Shown: one piece after another, positions 7,192 through 17,968 of the stretch
How positions within the stretch are numbered: position 1 is the stretch's first letter
Layout: each line of letters begins with the position of its first letter
DNA from: Hyphomicrobiales bacterium
Lineage (GTDB): Bacteria; Pseudomonadota; Alphaproteobacteria; Rhizobiales; Beijerinckiaceae
DNA: 64,000 nucleotides
Direction of reading: 5' to 3'
NCBI GenBank assembly: GCA_947455455.1
Contig: CANGOE010000004.1
Location: 1 to 64,000, forward strand
Made by a program: the position numbers and the translations under genes
The notes under the pieces: model-generated
The model's input: the letters and a program-made list of their open reading frames with translations, nothing else
Databases searched by the model: none
What the model was told of the DNA's origin: nothing

Positions 7192-8787
7192 ATGGCCGAA
7201 GCCAAGCGCAAAGCGGTCAAGCCCGCGGCCCCGATCCATGCGGCACCACCACCGCTGACCCCGCTCAGAGTGGTTGGATTTATGGCGATGGTGTTCGGCA
7301 TGTTCATGGCGATTCTGGATATCCAGATCGTTTCGGCCTCGCTGTCGGAGATTCAGGCCGGCCTGTCGGCCAGTGCCGATGAAATCCCTTGGGTGCAGAC
7401 CAGCTATCTCATCGCCGAAGTGATCATGATTCCGCTGTCGGGCTATCTGTCGCGGGCTTTTTCCACACGCTATCTGTTCGCGGCCTCGGCGGCCGGTTTT
7501 ACCCTGATGAGCGTGATGTGCTCGACAGCCAGTTCGATCCCCGAAATGATTGTCTGGCGGTGTTTGCAGGGCTTTATCGGTGGCGGCATGATCCCCACGG
7601 TGTTTGCGGCGGCCTATACGATTTTCCCGCGCGAGAAACAGCCGATCATTGCGCCGATTATCGGGCTTGTGGCCACTTTGGCCCCGACCATCGGGCCGAC
7701 GGTGGGCGGCTATCTCACCGATCTGTTTTCATGGCACTGGTTGTTTCTGGTCAATGTGATTCCCGGCATCATCGTCACGGTGACGGTATGGATGCTGGTG
7801 GATTTCGACGAGCCGGATCTGTCCCTGCTGGAACGGTTCGACTGGGCGGGGCTGGTCTCGATGGCGCTGTTTCTGGGCACACTCGAATATTTCCTCGAAG
7901 AAGGTTCGGCTAAGGATTGGCTCAACGATGATACCATCGTGATATGCGGGCTGGTTTCGCTGGTCGGTGCTCTGGTGTTTTTCTGGCGATGTTTTACCGC
8001 CACCCAACCGATTGTCGATCTGACCGCCTTTGATGACCGCAATTTCTGGACCGGCTCCCTGATGTCGGTGGCGATGGGCATCGGGCTTTACGGGTTGACC
8101 TATCTCTATCCGGTCTATCTGGCCCGCGTGCGCGGCTATTCGGCTTTGATGATCGGCGAGACCATGTTTGTCACCGGCATTTCGATGTTTATTGCCGCTC
8201 CGATTGTCGGCAAATTATCGGCCAAGATGGATTTGCGGGTGATGATTGCCACCGGTTTTGCCGGCTTCGCCTTGGGCACTTGGATGGTGGTTGATCTGAC
8301 CAAGGATTGGGATTTCAACGAATTGCTTGTCCCGCAAATCCTGCGCGGTTTTTGCATGATGATGTGCATGGTGCCGATCAACAATTTGGCTTTGGGAACA
8401 CTGCCGCCGCAACGGCTCAAAAATGCATCGGGACTGTATAATCTGACCCGCAATCTGGGTGGGGCTATCGGTCTCGCCATGATCAATACCCTGCTGAACG
8501 ACCGCACCGATTTGCATATCCTGCGTTTGCGCGAGGCGATCAGCTGGGGGCATCACCGTGCCGAGGAGGTAATGGCCGATCTGACCATGCTGTTGTCCGA
8601 TGATGTCGGGCAGGGGGCATTGATGGCGACCAGAAAACTATCGATGATGGTACGGCGCGAGGCGATGGTGATGGGCATGGCCGATGTCTTTCTGGCTCTG
8701 ACGCTGATTTTCATCGGATTGATCGCATTGGTTCCGTTGATGCGCGCCCCGCCAAGCGGCCAGAAGGGGCCATCCGAAGCCCATTGA
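7192..8787 (+). CDS. emrB: EmrB/QacA-type MFS drug exporter (DHA2)
   Basis: A 531-residue, 14-helix major facilitator of the DHA2 family that exports hydrophobic compounds with proton uptake. The N-terminal 25 residues are polar. Family features include the motif around DIQIVSASLSEIQ in the first helix and GGGMIPTVFAAAYTIFP with GPTVGGYLTD in helices 4-5, the antiporter motif C region. It forms an operon with emrA and shares its operators. No outer-membrane TolC-like gene is in the window, so the pump must borrow one. Confidence 0.92.
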   Translation: MAEAKRKAVKPAAPIHAAPPPLTPLRVVGFMAMVFGMFMAILDIQIVSASLSEIQAGLSASADEIPWVQTSYLIAEVIMIPLSGYLSRAFSTRYLFAASAAGFTLMSVMCSTASSIPEMIVWRCLQGFIGGGMIPTVFAAAYTIFPREKQPIIAPIIGLVATLAPTIGPTVGGYLTDLFSWHWLFLVNVIPGIIVTVTVWMLVDFDEPDLSLLERFDWAGLVSMALFLGTLEYFLEEGSAKDWLNDDTIVICGLVSLVGALVFFWRCFTATQPIVDLTAFDDRNFWTGSLMSVAMGIGLYGLTYLYPVYLARVRGYSALMIGETMFVTGISMFIAAPIVGKLSAKMDLRVMIATGFAGFALGTWMVVDLTKDWDFNELLVPQILRGFCMMMCMVPINNLALGTLPPQRLKNASGLYNLTRNLGGAIGLAMINTLLNDRTDLHILRLREAISWGHHRAEEVMADLTMLLSDDVGQGALMATRKLSMMVRREAMVMGMADVFLALTLIFIGLIALVPLMRAPPSGQKGPSEAH

Positions 8788-8831
8788 TCAAACCGTGCAA
8801 AACACTATGATAGAGACACGGACTATCTTGA

Positions 8832-9965
<1,134 letters not shown>

Positions 9966-9982
9966 GGATCAAGCGAACAAGG

Positions 9983-10016
9983 AAAACCCCGGATTTTACA
10001 ATCCGGGGTTTTTTAT
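9983..10016. terminator. Terminator between convergent takP and dctM
   Basis: AACCCCGGAT (9985-9994) pairs with ATCCGGGGTT (10001-10010), followed by a run of T. A-residues on the other side could serve the minus-strand dctM transcript. Confidence 0.85.
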
Positions 10017-10041
10017 TGTCTGGATAATGCCTTGTGCCGGT

Positions 10042-11724
10042 TTACTTCTTCGGCACACCCGGCAGGCCGGGCATGGAATTGAGGTCCATCATCGGCAAGG
10101 GAGCCGACAGGCCGGGCAGGTTCTGCAACTGCTCCATCGCCTTTTTCTGGTCGATCACCACGCCGGTCGATTTGTAATGCATGACCATTTGCGGGAAGGC
10201 GATCACCAGTCCGACCATGATCAACTGGATCACCACGAAGGGCACGGCCCCCCAATAGATTTGTCCAGTCGTGACGGGATCCATCATCTTGCCGGTCACG
10301 CGGTCCTTATACGGCTCTTTGGCGGCCACCGAGCGCAGGTAGAACAGCGCGAATCCGAACGGCGGATGCATGAAGGAGGTCTGCATATTGACCCCCAAAA
10401 TCACCCCGAACCAGATCAGGTCGATCCCGAGTTTTTCGGCCGCAGGGCCGATCAGCGGCACGGCGATGAAGGCCAGCTCGAAGAAATCGAGGAAGAAGGC
10501 CAGCACGAAAATCAGCGCATTGACGATAATCAGAAAGCCGACCGTGCCGCCGGGCAGGGAGACCAGCAATTCTTCCACCCATTTATGCCCGTCCACGCCA
10601 TAGAAGGTCAGCGAGAACACGCGCGCGCCGACCAGAATGAACACGACAAAGGCCGACAGTTTGGCGGTCGACTCGGTGGCTTGACGCAACAGGTCAAACG
10701 ACAGCCGCTTTTTCATCAGGGCCAGAATAATCGCCCCTGCGGCTCCCATCGCCCCGCCTTCTGTCGGGGTGGCAACGCCGATAAAGATCGTGCCCAACAC
10801 CAGAAAGATCAAAGCCAGTGGCGGCACCATGACGAAAATGACGTTTTCGGCCATCACCGACAGCAGTTTCAACCCAAGCAATTTGTTGATCACCGCCAGC
10901 AGGAAAGACACGCCGACAGCCACCGACATGGTCAGCACCACGAAGTCTGCTCCGGCCTTTTGTCCGGTGCGCTGGATGACCAGATAGCCGATCACGCCGG
11001 ACAGGATCGTAACCACCAGCAAAGACAGGCGGCGGCTTTTGCCATCGGGATCTTTGAGGGCCTGTGCATCGTCCGGCAGGCCGGGGGCGGCTTGCGGTGC
11101 GACAATGGTGATCAGAAAAACATAGAGGGCATAGAGAGCCGACAGCACCAGACCGGGGATAAACGCCCCTTCATACATGTCCCCCACCGACTTGCCGAGC
11201 TGGTCGGCCATGACAATCAGCACCAGCGAGGGCGGGATGATTTGTGCCAGTGTGCCGGAGGCCGCAATCACGCCAGCCGCCAGCCGCCGGTCATAGCCAT
11301 AGCGCAACATGATGGGCAGGGAGATCAGCCCCATCGAAATCACCGAAGCCGCGACAACACCGGTGGTGGCGGCCAGCAAGGCCCCCACAAAAATCACGGC
11401 ATAGGCCAAACCGCCACGGATCGGGCCGAACAACTGGCCGATGGTGTCGAGCAGGTCTTCGGCCATCCCCGATCGCTCTAATATCAATCCCATAAAGGTA
11501 AAGAACGGAATGGCCAGCAGGGTATCATTGTTCATGACCCCGAAGATGCGTTCGGGCAGAGCCTGAATGAAGTCGGGACGGAACAATCCCAACTCGATCC
11601 CGATCAGGGCGAAAATCAACCCATTGGCCGCCAGTGCAAAGGCTACCGGATAACCCAGCAGCATAAAGGCCACCAGCGCGGCAAACATGATCGGGGCCAT
11701 GTTGTGGATGATAAAGGCGGTCAT
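10042..11724 (-). CDS. dctM: TRAP transporter large permease DctM
   Basis: A 560-residue multi-helix protein of the DctM family, the sodium-coupled translocation subunit of a TRAP transporter. Family marks are GMAEDLLDTIGQLFGPIRGGLAYAVIFVGALLAATTG near residues 90-125 and GVATPTEGGAMGAAGA near 330. It is longer than the usual 430 residues because of an insert, at about residues 220-320, with a charged stretch and additional helices, plus a C-terminal tail; long DctM forms of this kind accompany TakP-like receptors. AAAGGA precedes the start. It lies 43 bases after dctQ in the same operon. Confidence 0.9.
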   Translation of the reverse strand: MTAFIIHNMAPIMFAALVAFMLLGYPVAFALAANGLIFALIGIELGLFRPDFIQALPERIFGVMNNDTLLAIPFFTFMGLILERSGMAEDLLDTIGQLFGPIRGGLAYAVIFVGALLAATTGVVAASVISMGLISLPIMLRYGYDRRLAAGVIAASGTLAQIIPPSLVLIVMADQLGKSVGDMYEGAFIPGLVLSALYALYVFLITIVAPQAAPGLPDDAQALKDPDGKSRRLSLLVVTILSGVIGYLVIQRTGQKAGADFVVLTMSVAVGVSFLLAVINKLLGLKLLSVMAENVIFVMVPPLALIFLVLGTIFIGVATPTEGGAMGAAGAIILALMKKRLSFDLLRQATESTAKLSAFVVFILVGARVFSLTFYGVDGHKWVEELLVSLPGGTVGFLIIVNALIFVLAFFLDFFELAFIAVPLIGPAAEKLGIDLIWFGVILGVNMQTSFMHPPFGFALFYLRSVAAKEPYKDRVTGKMMDPVTTGQIYWGAVPFVVIQLIMVGLVIAFPQMVMHYKSTGVVIDQKKAMEQLQNLPGLSAPLPMMDLNSMPGLPGVPKK

Positions 11725-11767
11725 GGGCGGTTATCCTTTGCCGGAAGGAGGCGGCGGAATGTGTGGA

Positions 11768-12358
11768 TCAACGGGCTTCTTCGACCTGCGCCAGCAGGCG
11801 GGCGGCTTCGGCTTCGGCGGCGGCATGATGTCCGCCACCCGAAGTCGTATCCTCCAGCGCACCGCGCATGATGGCGATCCGCTTGATCAGCTCGGAAATA
11901 CCTTGGAAAAACAGCATCAGAAATCCGATCGGGATCAGGAATTTGGCCGGCCATTGCGCCAGCCCGCCCGCATTGACCGATTGCTCGTTCAACAGCAGTG
12001 AGCGGATGGCAAACGGCCAGGACACGATCATCATGATGATGGTCAACGGCAGAAGAAAGAATACGTGGCCGATAATATCGATCCAGTCGCGCACGGCTTT
12101 GGGCAACAGGCTGTTGATGATGTCGATGCGGATATGCTCGTTCGACAGCAGGGTCCATGACGAGCACAGCAAAAACACCGCGCCGAACAGCACCCATTGC
12201 AGTTCCAGCCATGAATTGGAGGATACATCGAACAGTTTGCGGATAATGGCGTTGACGGTCGACACAATCACCGCCAGCAGGATCAGCCAGCTCAGCTTGC
12301 GCCCAATAAATGTCGAAACACCGTCGATCAACCGGCTCAGATTGAGAAAAAAGGCCAT
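11768..12358 (-). CDS. dctQ: TRAP transporter small permease DctQ
   Basis: A 196-residue four-helix membrane protein, the small subunit that pairs with DctM. Helices lie near residues 15-40, 50-75, 90-115 and 140-165, with the typical SSNSWLELQWVLFGAVFLL and HIRIDIINSLLP segments. The C-terminus is a 35-residue polar tail rich in Ala and Glu. GGGG lies upstream of the ATG. It is the first gene of dctQ-dctM; the receptor gene is encoded convergently downstream. Confidence 0.9.
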   Translation of the reverse strand: MAFFLNLSRLIDGVSTFIGRKLSWLILLAVIVSTVNAIIRKLFDVSSNSWLELQWVLFGAVFLLCSSWTLLSNEHIRIDIINSLLPKAVRDWIDIIGHVFFLLPLTIIMMIVSWPFAIRSLLLNEQSVNAGGLAQWPAKFLIPIGFLMLFFQGISELIKRIAIMRGALEDTTSGGGHHAAAEAEAARLLAQVEEAR

Positions 12359-12555
12359 GTCTCATCCCCCATCACGCCGCTGTCATACAGGATCAGTGTT
12401 TGCCCTTCGGGCTTGTTTGATCTGGCCTGTTGCAAGCGGAAATCCATTCGGCTGTCTCGCCGATTGCTCTTTAACTACTTTGCGGCCTTGGCGGCAACAG
12501 TCAATGGGTTTTTTCGGGTCGATTATCCGCAAAAAAGCCTGAAAATCCTGCCCTT

Positions 12556-13515
12556 TTACACGGAAAGATTGGCTTCGCTGGTCAAGCGTCTGGCCCGCAC
12601 CCGCTCGCGATGCACCGTGTAGAGCCCGCTGGCCACGATCAATCCTGTGCCGATGATCGCCAACGTATCGGGAATTTCGCCGAACACAACAAAACCCGAT
12701 AGAAACGCCCAGATTACCACCGAATAGCGGAACGGCGAGACGGCAGACGGATCGGCGATGCGATAGGCTTTGACAATGCTCATATTGCCTGCCGAAACAA
12801 ACAGGGCGGCCGCCATCAGATAGAGGGTGGGTTCCAGTTCGATCGGCTTCCAGCTGTCCAGCCCCAGAAACAGGCCAACCACGACCACGCTGAGCGTTGT
12901 TGTCAGCGATACCACCACCGTGGGGATGGCCGGATTGATCTTGCGGGTCATCAAATCGCGGAAGGCCACCAGAAAGCACGAAAACAGGGCCAGAAGCGCA
13001 TAAATATTGAATGTATTGCCACCCGGTTTGACCACCAGCAACACGCCGACAAAGCCGACAATCACGGCCGACCACCGCCGCCAGCCGATTTTTTCGATCC
13101 CCAAAATCACCGAAAACAGCGTGATGATCAGCGGGGTGGCTTGTAAAATGGCGGTCAGATCGGCGAGGGCCAGTTGGGCGATCGAGGTCACAAAGCACAG
13201 CGCGACCATCGATTCCGCCACGGCCCGCACCATTAACAGCCGCGTGAACATGAAGCGCAAGCTCGCCCCCTGTTTCGAGACCAGCACCATGGTCAGCATG
13301 ATCGAGGTGGCAAACAGGCCGCGGATCACCAGCACCTGTCCGGTGGCATAGCTGGCCGTGGCCAGTTTCACCAGCGAGTCGTTGCACACAAACAGCGCCA
13401 TGGCGCACAGCGCCGAGATAATGCCGCGCCGGTTGTTTTTGGATTGCACCAGATGCGCATCAAGCGCTTGTTGCGCCTGTGTTCTGGCCGGCGCGTCCGG
13501 TGTTGCCTCAGCCAC
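12556..13515 (-). CDS. EamA/DMT-family transporter
   Basis: A 319-residue drug/metabolite transporter with about ten helices in two EamA repeats, the second starting near residue 170. The first helix follows a 30-residue polar N-terminus and begins [19 protein letters not shown]. Relatives export amino acids, S-adenosylmethionine or metabolites, and the substrate cannot be read here. It overlaps the end of moaA by 8 bases, so the two are co-translated, though no functional link is obvious. Confidence 0.85.
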   Translation of the reverse strand: MAEATPDAPARTQAQQALDAHLVQSKNNRRGIISALCAMALFVCNDSLVKLATASYATGQVLVIRGLFATSIMLTMVLVSKQGASLRFMFTRLLMVRAVAESMVALCFVTSIAQLALADLTAILQATPLIITLFSVILGIEKIGWRRWSAVIVGFVGVLLVVKPGGNTFNIYALLALFSCFLVAFRDLMTRKINPAIPTVVVSLTTTLSVVVVGLFLGLDSWKPIELEPTLYLMAAALFVSAGNMSIVKAYRIADPSAVSPFRYSVVIWAFLSGFVVFGEIPDTLAIIGTGLIVASGLYTVHRERVRARRLTSEANLSV

Positions 13516-14560
13516 CGGTCACACTCATGTGGCGGCTGACGGCGGGGCGCGAGGTGGTGCGGTCGATGATGAAGTCATGGCCCTTGGGTTTGCGCAAAAT
13601 GGCGGCATCGATGGCCGCCAGCAATGGCCCGTCGGACGCGCTGGCCCGCAAGGGGGCGCGCAGATCGGCGGCATCATCCTGCCCAAGACACATGTAAAGC
13701 GTCCCGGTGCAGGTCAGCCGCACCCGATTGCAACTCTCGCAGAAATTATGGGTGAGCGGGGTGATAAAGCCGATCCGTCCGCCGGTCTCCTTCACCCTGA
13801 CATAACGCGCAGGACCGCCCGTCTGGTCCTCAAGGTCTTCCATGGTGAAGCGGTCGAGCAATTGCGCCTTGACCTGCGACAGCGGCCAATATTGATCGAA
13901 CCGCGAGGTCTCGATCTCGCCCATCGGCATGACCTCGATAAAGGTAATGTCCATGCCGCGCCCGTGCGCCCATTCGATCATGGTTTCGATTTCACCGTCA
14001 TTGACCCCTTTCAGGGCCACCGCGTTGATTTTGACATGGATACCGGCCTTTTGCGCGGCATCGATCCCGGCCAGCACCTTGTCGAGATCACCCCAGCGGG
14101 TAATCTCCTTGAACAGGTCGGGTTTGAGCGTATCGAGCGACACATTGATGCGGCGCACACCGCAGGCCGCAAGCTCGTCGGCATAACGGGCCAGTTGCGA
14201 GCCGTTGGTGGTCACGGTCAATTCCTCGAGCGCGCCTGATGCCAGATGCCGCGACAGGCCGCGGAACAACTGCATGATATCGCGCCGTACCAGCGGTTCG
14301 CCGCCGGTGATCCTGAGTTTTTTGACCCCGCGCCCGACAAAGGCCGAGCACAGCCGATCCAGCTCCTCCAGCGTCAACAAATCCTGTTTGGGCAGAAAGT
14401 GCATATCCTCGGACATGCAATAGACACAGCGGAAATCACAGCGGTCGGTCACCGAGACACGCAAATAGCTGACATGCCGTCCGAACGGGTCGATGATCGG
14501 CTGTTGCGAGGGAACCGTAAGAGGGGATGATGATTGAGCCATGTTTGTCACGCTTTTCAT
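13508..14560 (-). CDS. moaA: GTP 3',8-cyclase MoaA
   Basis: A 350-residue radical SAM enzyme that rearranges GTP to 3',8-cyclo-GTP in the first step of molybdenum cofactor synthesis. The N-terminal cluster motif is Cys41-x3-Cys45-x2-Cys48, followed by the SAM-binding GGEPL. The C-terminal second cluster is held by the CESC[14 protein letters not shown] region. The start at 14560 is favoured by AGAGG five bases upstream. The N-terminal 25 residues are longer than usual. MoaC and the other moa genes are not in the window. Confidence 0.94.
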   Translation of the reverse strand: MKSVTNMAQSSSPLTVPSQQPIIDPFGRHVSYLRVSVTDRCDFRCVYCMSEDMHFLPKQDLLTLEELDRLCSAFVGRGVKKLRITGGEPLVRRDIMQLFRGLSRHLASGALEELTVTTNGSQLARYADELAACGVRRINVSLDTLKPDLFKEITRWGDLDKVLAGIDAAQKAGIHVKINAVALKGVNDGEIETMIEWAHGRGMDITFIEVMPMGEIETSRFDQYWPLSQVKAQLLDRFTMEDLEDQTGGPARYVRVKETGGRIGFITPLTHNFCESCNRVRLTCTGTLYMCLGQDDAADLRAPLRASASDGPLLAAIDAAILRKPKGHDFIIDRTTSRPAVSRHMSVTGG

Positions 14561-14651
14561 TGTGCCTCTATTGATCCTCGCTTACAGCTGCGTGGTCAAT
14601 GCCTATTATAGCAAAGCTGTCAGGTGTTTATGAGAGATGAGGGAACAAACC

Positions 14652-15032
14652 ATGACAAATCAGCCCGAATTGCCTGCTCCAGAGGCCGAATTGTCGGAAA
14701 TTCGCCTGTCTGCCGATAAAAAACAGCTGTCCCTGCAATTCGGCGACGGGCGGCACCTGACCCTCGATGCCGAATTTCTCAGGGTGGAAAGCCCTTCGGC
14801 CGAGGTGCGCGGCCACCATCCCTCCGAGCGAAAAACGGTAGGCAACAAGCGCCATGTCACCATCAAGGCGATCGAGCCGGTCGGCCATTACGCGATCCGG
14901 CTGGTCTTCGACGATGGCCACGACACCGGCCTTTACACCTGGTCTTTCCTGATTTCGCTCGCCGAACAGCGTGACGAGATCTGGCAACGCTATCTCGATG
15001 CGCTGGCCGCCCAGGGCCTATCGCGCGGCTGA
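14652..15032 (+). CDS. DUF971 protein (gamma-butyrobetaine hydroxylase-like N-terminal domain)
   Basis: A 126-residue protein consisting of one DUF971 domain, recognised by LSADKKQLSLQFGDGRHLTLDAEFLRVESPSAEVRGH near the start and by the D-G-H-D-T-G-L-Y-T-W-S turn near residue 97. The domain resembles the N-terminal part of gamma-butyrobetaine hydroxylase and is often encoded near mrp or molybdenum-cofactor genes; a role in iron-sulfur handling has been suggested for the family. Here it is divergent from moaA. The ATG at 14652 has AGGG upstream; the in-frame ATG at 14637 is less likely. Confidence 0.85.
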   Translation: MTNQPELPAPEAELSEIRLSADKKQLSLQFGDGRHLTLDAEFLRVESPSAEVRGHHPSERKTVGNKRHVTIKAIEPVGHYAIRLVFDDGHDTGLYTWSFLISLAEQRDEIWQRYLDALAAQGLSRG

Positions 15033-15040
15033 AACCAACA

Positions 15041-15066
15041 AAAAAGCCCGCCGGAGCGGGCTTTTG
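15041..15066. terminator. Bidirectional terminator between the DUF971 gene and ldt
   Basis: AAAAGCCCGC (15042-15051) and GCGGGCTTTT (15056-15065) form a tight hairpin with A and T tracts on its two sides. Confidence 0.85.
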
Positions 15067-15083
15067 GCTCGATGCTGTTGCGC

Positions 15084-15713
15084 TTAGCGCATCACGATGA
15101 CCGAAGCGCCGACTTTGACACGTTCGTACAGGTCGATCACATCCTCGTTGACCATGCGGATGCATCCCGAAGAAACGGCCTGACCGATCGATTCCGGCTC
15201 GTTGGAGCCATGGATGCGATAGAGCGAGCTGCCCAGATACATGGCGCGCGCGCCCAAGGGGTTTTCAGGTCCACCCTTCATATAGCGTGGCAGATCGGGA
15301 CGGCGCTTGAGCATTTCGGGTGGAGGGGTCCAATCCGGCCATTCGCGCTTCTGGGTAATCTTTGTTTCGCCACCCCATTCAAAACCGGGACGGCCGACAC
15401 CCACGCCGTAGCGCATGGCCTTGCCGTTTTCGAGCACCAGATACATGCGCCGTTCGCTGGTCGACACCACGATGGTGCCGGGCTCGTAATTGCCGGAGAA
15501 GGACACGGTTTCGCGCGCCACAATGGCCACGGAATCGTTGAAGGTGCCGCTATTGGTGCTGGCGGTTGTGGCCGGCGCTGGTGCCGCCGCCTGCGGCTTG
15601 ACCACCGGCGCATAGGGTTTGCGGGTCAAAGGATCGATATTATAGGCTTGGGCCATGCCCTGACCTGCCAAAATCGCCAAAGCCGAAAGAGCGAAAAGAT
15701 GTTTTAACCGCAT
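15084..15713 (-). CDS. L,D-transpeptidase (YkuD family)
   Basis: A 209-residue periplasmic enzyme that makes 3-3 peptidoglycan cross-links or attaches proteins to the wall. A signal peptide (MRLKHLFALSALAILAGQGMAQA) is followed by a Pro/Ala-rich linker to about residue 55 and then the YkuD domain. The catalytic histidine is in RIHGSNEPE and the nucleophile in AVSSGCIRM near residue 190. The start at 15713 has GGGG upstream; an extension to 15764 has no such site and would spoil the signal peptide. Confidence 0.9.
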   Translation of the reverse strand: MRLKHLFALSALAILAGQGMAQAYNIDPLTRKPYAPVVKPQAAAPAPATTASTNSGTFNDSVAIVARETVSFSGNYEPGTIVVSTSERRMYLVLENGKAMRYGVGVGRPGFEWGGETKITQKREWPDWTPPPEMLKRRPDLPRYMKGGPENPLGARAMYLGSSLYRIHGSNEPESIGQAVSSGCIRMVNEDVIDLYERVKVGASVIVMR

Positions 15714-15978
15714 GTCGTTGCCCCGATACCCTCTGGTCCGCAAGGTTGTCGGACAAGGCCGCACGCCTGATCCGCATCACCCCGATTGTTTCTCTCGCTT
15801 TGATAATGATACCACATCAAAGACCGTGAATTCCACGGATTTTAAAGTCCGATCCTGAAAATCCGGCGTGATCAAACCGAAATATCAAAGGCCTCAATTC
15901 AATCTCCGGTGTTTCATTCCCGGATACTGGTTTCGAGTCTTTCGACATCCCGAATGTCAAACCACCCCAAATCGGGAT

Positions 15979-16062
15979 ATTCCGGCCAAGATTTACTGGC
16001 CAAAATATTCCAGCCGGGACATTCCAGCCGAGCCATTCCGGTCGCGCCATTTCAGCCGCGCC
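15979..16062. repeat. Six tandem 14-bp degenerate repeats (ATTCCAGCCGnGCC-like)
   Basis: Six consecutive 14-mers start at 15979, 15993, 16007, 16021, 16035 and 16049. The best copies read ATTCCAGCCGGGAC, ATTCCAGCCGAGCC, ATTCCGGTCGCGCC and ATTTCAGCCGCGCC; the first two are more diverged. The array sits in a gene-free stretch of about 550 bp (15714-16267) between the start of the L,D-transpeptidase gene and tRNA-Val. The only other feature seen there is a small dyad, CCGTG-AATTC-CACGG, at 15824-15838. Confidence 0.75.
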
Positions 16063-16267
16063 GTTTCAACTCTCAGTGCCATTCAGCCTCTTTTGCCGTT
16101 GTGTGGTCCGGATTTCAAGAGTGTTGCCAGTGTAGCAGGCAATCTATTTTCAAATCTTTAACAGGATAATCCCGATAAATGCCGCCCGCCTGCGCTTTGC
16201 ATCCATCACAGTCTTGACGCAGGCCCCGATGACGCTTAGAAACCGCCATCCGGTCCACCAAGGATCA

Positions 16268-16342
16268 GGGCGCGTAGCTCAGCGGGAGAGCACTCCCTTC
16301 ACACGGGAGGGGTCACAGGTTCAATCCCTGTCGCGCCCACCA
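16268..16342 (+). tRNA. tRNA-Val (anticodon CAC)
   Basis: 75 nt including encoded CCA. The acceptor stem GGGCGCG pairs with CGCGCCC. The D arm is GCTC...GAGC. The anticodon stem CTCCC/GGGAG encloses the loop TTCACAC, with anticodon CAC. The T arm is ACAGG-TTCAATC-CCTGT. The discriminator base is A, as expected for valine. Confidence 0.95.
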
Positions 16343-16386
16343 TTGATTAGCAAAAAAATCACCAAGCCATTCTTAATTCCGGGATA

Positions 16387-17079
16387 TCACCCCCGCGCCA
16401 CCAGTCCGAGCACGGCCTCCGGCAGTTCCCTGAAATGGCTGATCAGCACATCCGGTCCCAATGCGGCCATCGGGGTGTCGGTGTAGCCGAAGGGGACGCC
16501 GATCGAGGGGAGGTTGGCGTTGAGTGCGGTGTCGATGTCGGTGCGGGAATCGCCGATCATGATCGCCTTGGCGGGGTCGCCGCCGGCTTTGATGACCGTA
16601 TGGGTCAGGTGGCGGGCATCGGGCTTGCAGAAGGCAAAGGTGTCGCGGCCGCAAATCGCGCTGAAATAGGGGGCAATGCCCAGCGCGTCGATCAGCTTGA
16701 GGGAGTGGTATTCCATCTTGTTGGTGCACACGGCCAGCCTGTGTCCGCGCTGTCGGAGAATATCGAGCGATTCCGCCACATGCTCGAACAGATGCGTTTC
16801 CACACACAGGCGCGTGTCATAGATTTCAAGATAGCGGTTGAACAGTTTTTCGACATCCTCGTCGCTCAGCTGTCGCCCGTCGGCGGCCAGTCCGCGGTTG
16901 ATGAGGGCGCGTGCGCCCGCGCCGATCAGGTCGCGTGCCAGCTCGAACGGGATCGGGGCCAGATCGATCTCCGCCAGAACGGCATTGAGGGTCCAGATCA
17001 GGTCCGGGGCGGTTTCTGCCAGCGTGCCATCGAGATCAAACACGATGGTCGGCAGGTTGGGGTCAAATTCTGTGCTCAT
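16387..17079 (-). CDS. gph: Phosphoglycolate phosphatase (HAD superfamily)
   Basis: A 230-residue HAD hydrolase of the Gph type, which removes phosphate from 2-phosphoglycolate formed in DNA repair or photorespiration. Motif I is VFDLDGTLAETAPDL near residues 13-27, motif II is AVCTNK, and motif III is MIGDSRTDIDTALNANLPSIGV. The helical cap lies between motifs I and II. The start at 17079 was chosen from the distance to motif I; no strong ribosome site is seen, and longer in-frame starts up to 17187 exist, so the N-terminus is uncertain. It is divergent from rpiA. Confidence 0.85.
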   Translation of the reverse strand: MSTEFDPNLPTIVFDLDGTLAETAPDLIWTLNAVLAEIDLAPIPFELARDLIGAGARALINRGLAADGRQLSDEDVEKLFNRYLEIYDTRLCVETHLFEHVAESLDILRQRGHRLAVCTNKMEYHSLKLIDALGIAPYFSAICGRDTFAFCKPDARHLTHTVIKAGGDPAKAIMIGDSRTDIDTALNANLPSIGVPFGYTDTPMAALGPDVLISHFRELPEAVLGLVARG

Positions 17080-17211
17080 GCCGATGGGGGTGCCTGATCC
17101 TGTGGGTTGCGTCAAGTCTTGCCAAGGCCGGTGATTGGATTTTTCGCCCTTCGTGCTAGGTTGGGGCATCCTGAGTTTTGAAGGCAAGTTGAATTTTAAG
17201 GGAATAGACCG

Positions 17212-17934
17212 TTGAGCCAGCCAACCCCCGACACATTCGAGATTTTGAAACGTGAAGCGGCCGCGCGTGCGGTGGCGACCGTGCGTTCAGGCATGAAAGT
17301 GGGGTTGGGGACAGGGTCGACCGCCAGGCATTTTGTTGATCTGTTGGCCGCGCGCATCAAGGCCGAGGGCCTTGATATTGTCGGCGTGCCGACCTCGGAA
17401 GCCACCCGCCAGCAGGCCGAAGGGCTTGGCATTGTGCTGAGCACGCTGGAACAGACACCTGCGCTGGATGTGACGGTGGATGGCGCGGACGAGATCGACC
17501 CCGCTTTGCGGCTGATCAAGGGCGGCGGCGGCGCGCATCTGCGCGAGAAAATGGTGGCGCTGGCCTCCAAAAGGCTGATCGTGATCGCTGATGAAACCAA
17601 GCAGGTGGCGCAACTGGGCCGTTTCAAACTGCCGCTGGAGGTGGTGCCTTTCGGGCTCAATACGACACAGCAAAGGCTGGTCGCGGTGTTGGTCGGGGCG
17701 GGCTGTCAAACGCGGATCACGAGACGCTTGAAGGCCGATGGCTCGGTGTTTGTGACCGATTCCGGCAATGCGATTCTGGATGCCGATTGTGTGGCCATCC
17801 CCGATCCCGATGCGCTGGCGCATGCGCTGGACGGGGTGACGGGACTGGTCGAACACGGCCTGTTTATCGGCATGGCGACAGCCGCGATACTGGCAACGGC
17901 AGATGGCATCCGTGTGATGGGCCAACTCGATTGA
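17212..17934 (+). CDS. rpiA: Ribose-5-phosphate isomerase A
   Basis: A 240-residue enzyme interconverting ribose 5-phosphate and ribulose 5-phosphate in the pentose phosphate pathway. Characteristic segments are [16 protein letters not shown] (phosphate loop), the catalytic [25 protein letters not shown] near residues 84-105, and IADETK. The start is TTG at 17212, supported by AAGGGA eight bases upstream. It is followed 34 bases later by gor, so the two are probably co-transcribed and link pentose phosphate flux (NADPH) with NADPH use by glutathione reductase. Confidence 0.94.
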   Translation: MSQPTPDTFEILKREAAARAVATVRSGMKVGLGTGSTARHFVDLLAARIKAEGLDIVGVPTSEATRQQAEGLGIVLSTLEQTPALDVTVDGADEIDPALRLIKGGGGAHLREKMVALASKRLIVIADETKQVAQLGRFKLPLEVVPFGLNTTQQRLVAVLVGAGCQTRITRRLKADGSVFVTDSGNAILDADCVAIPDPDALAHALDGVTGLVEHGLFIGMATAAILATADGIRVMGQLD

Positions 17935-17968
17935 TTTTTCTTCCTCACGACAGCGTAAAGGCTTGGTC

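Noticed and set aside
15979-16062. CRISPR array
   Set aside because: The 14-bp units are contiguous with no spacers, and there are no cas genes in the window.
16268-16342. Integrative element inserted at tRNA-Val
   Set aside because: No integrase gene and no duplicated tRNA 3' end were seen on either side.
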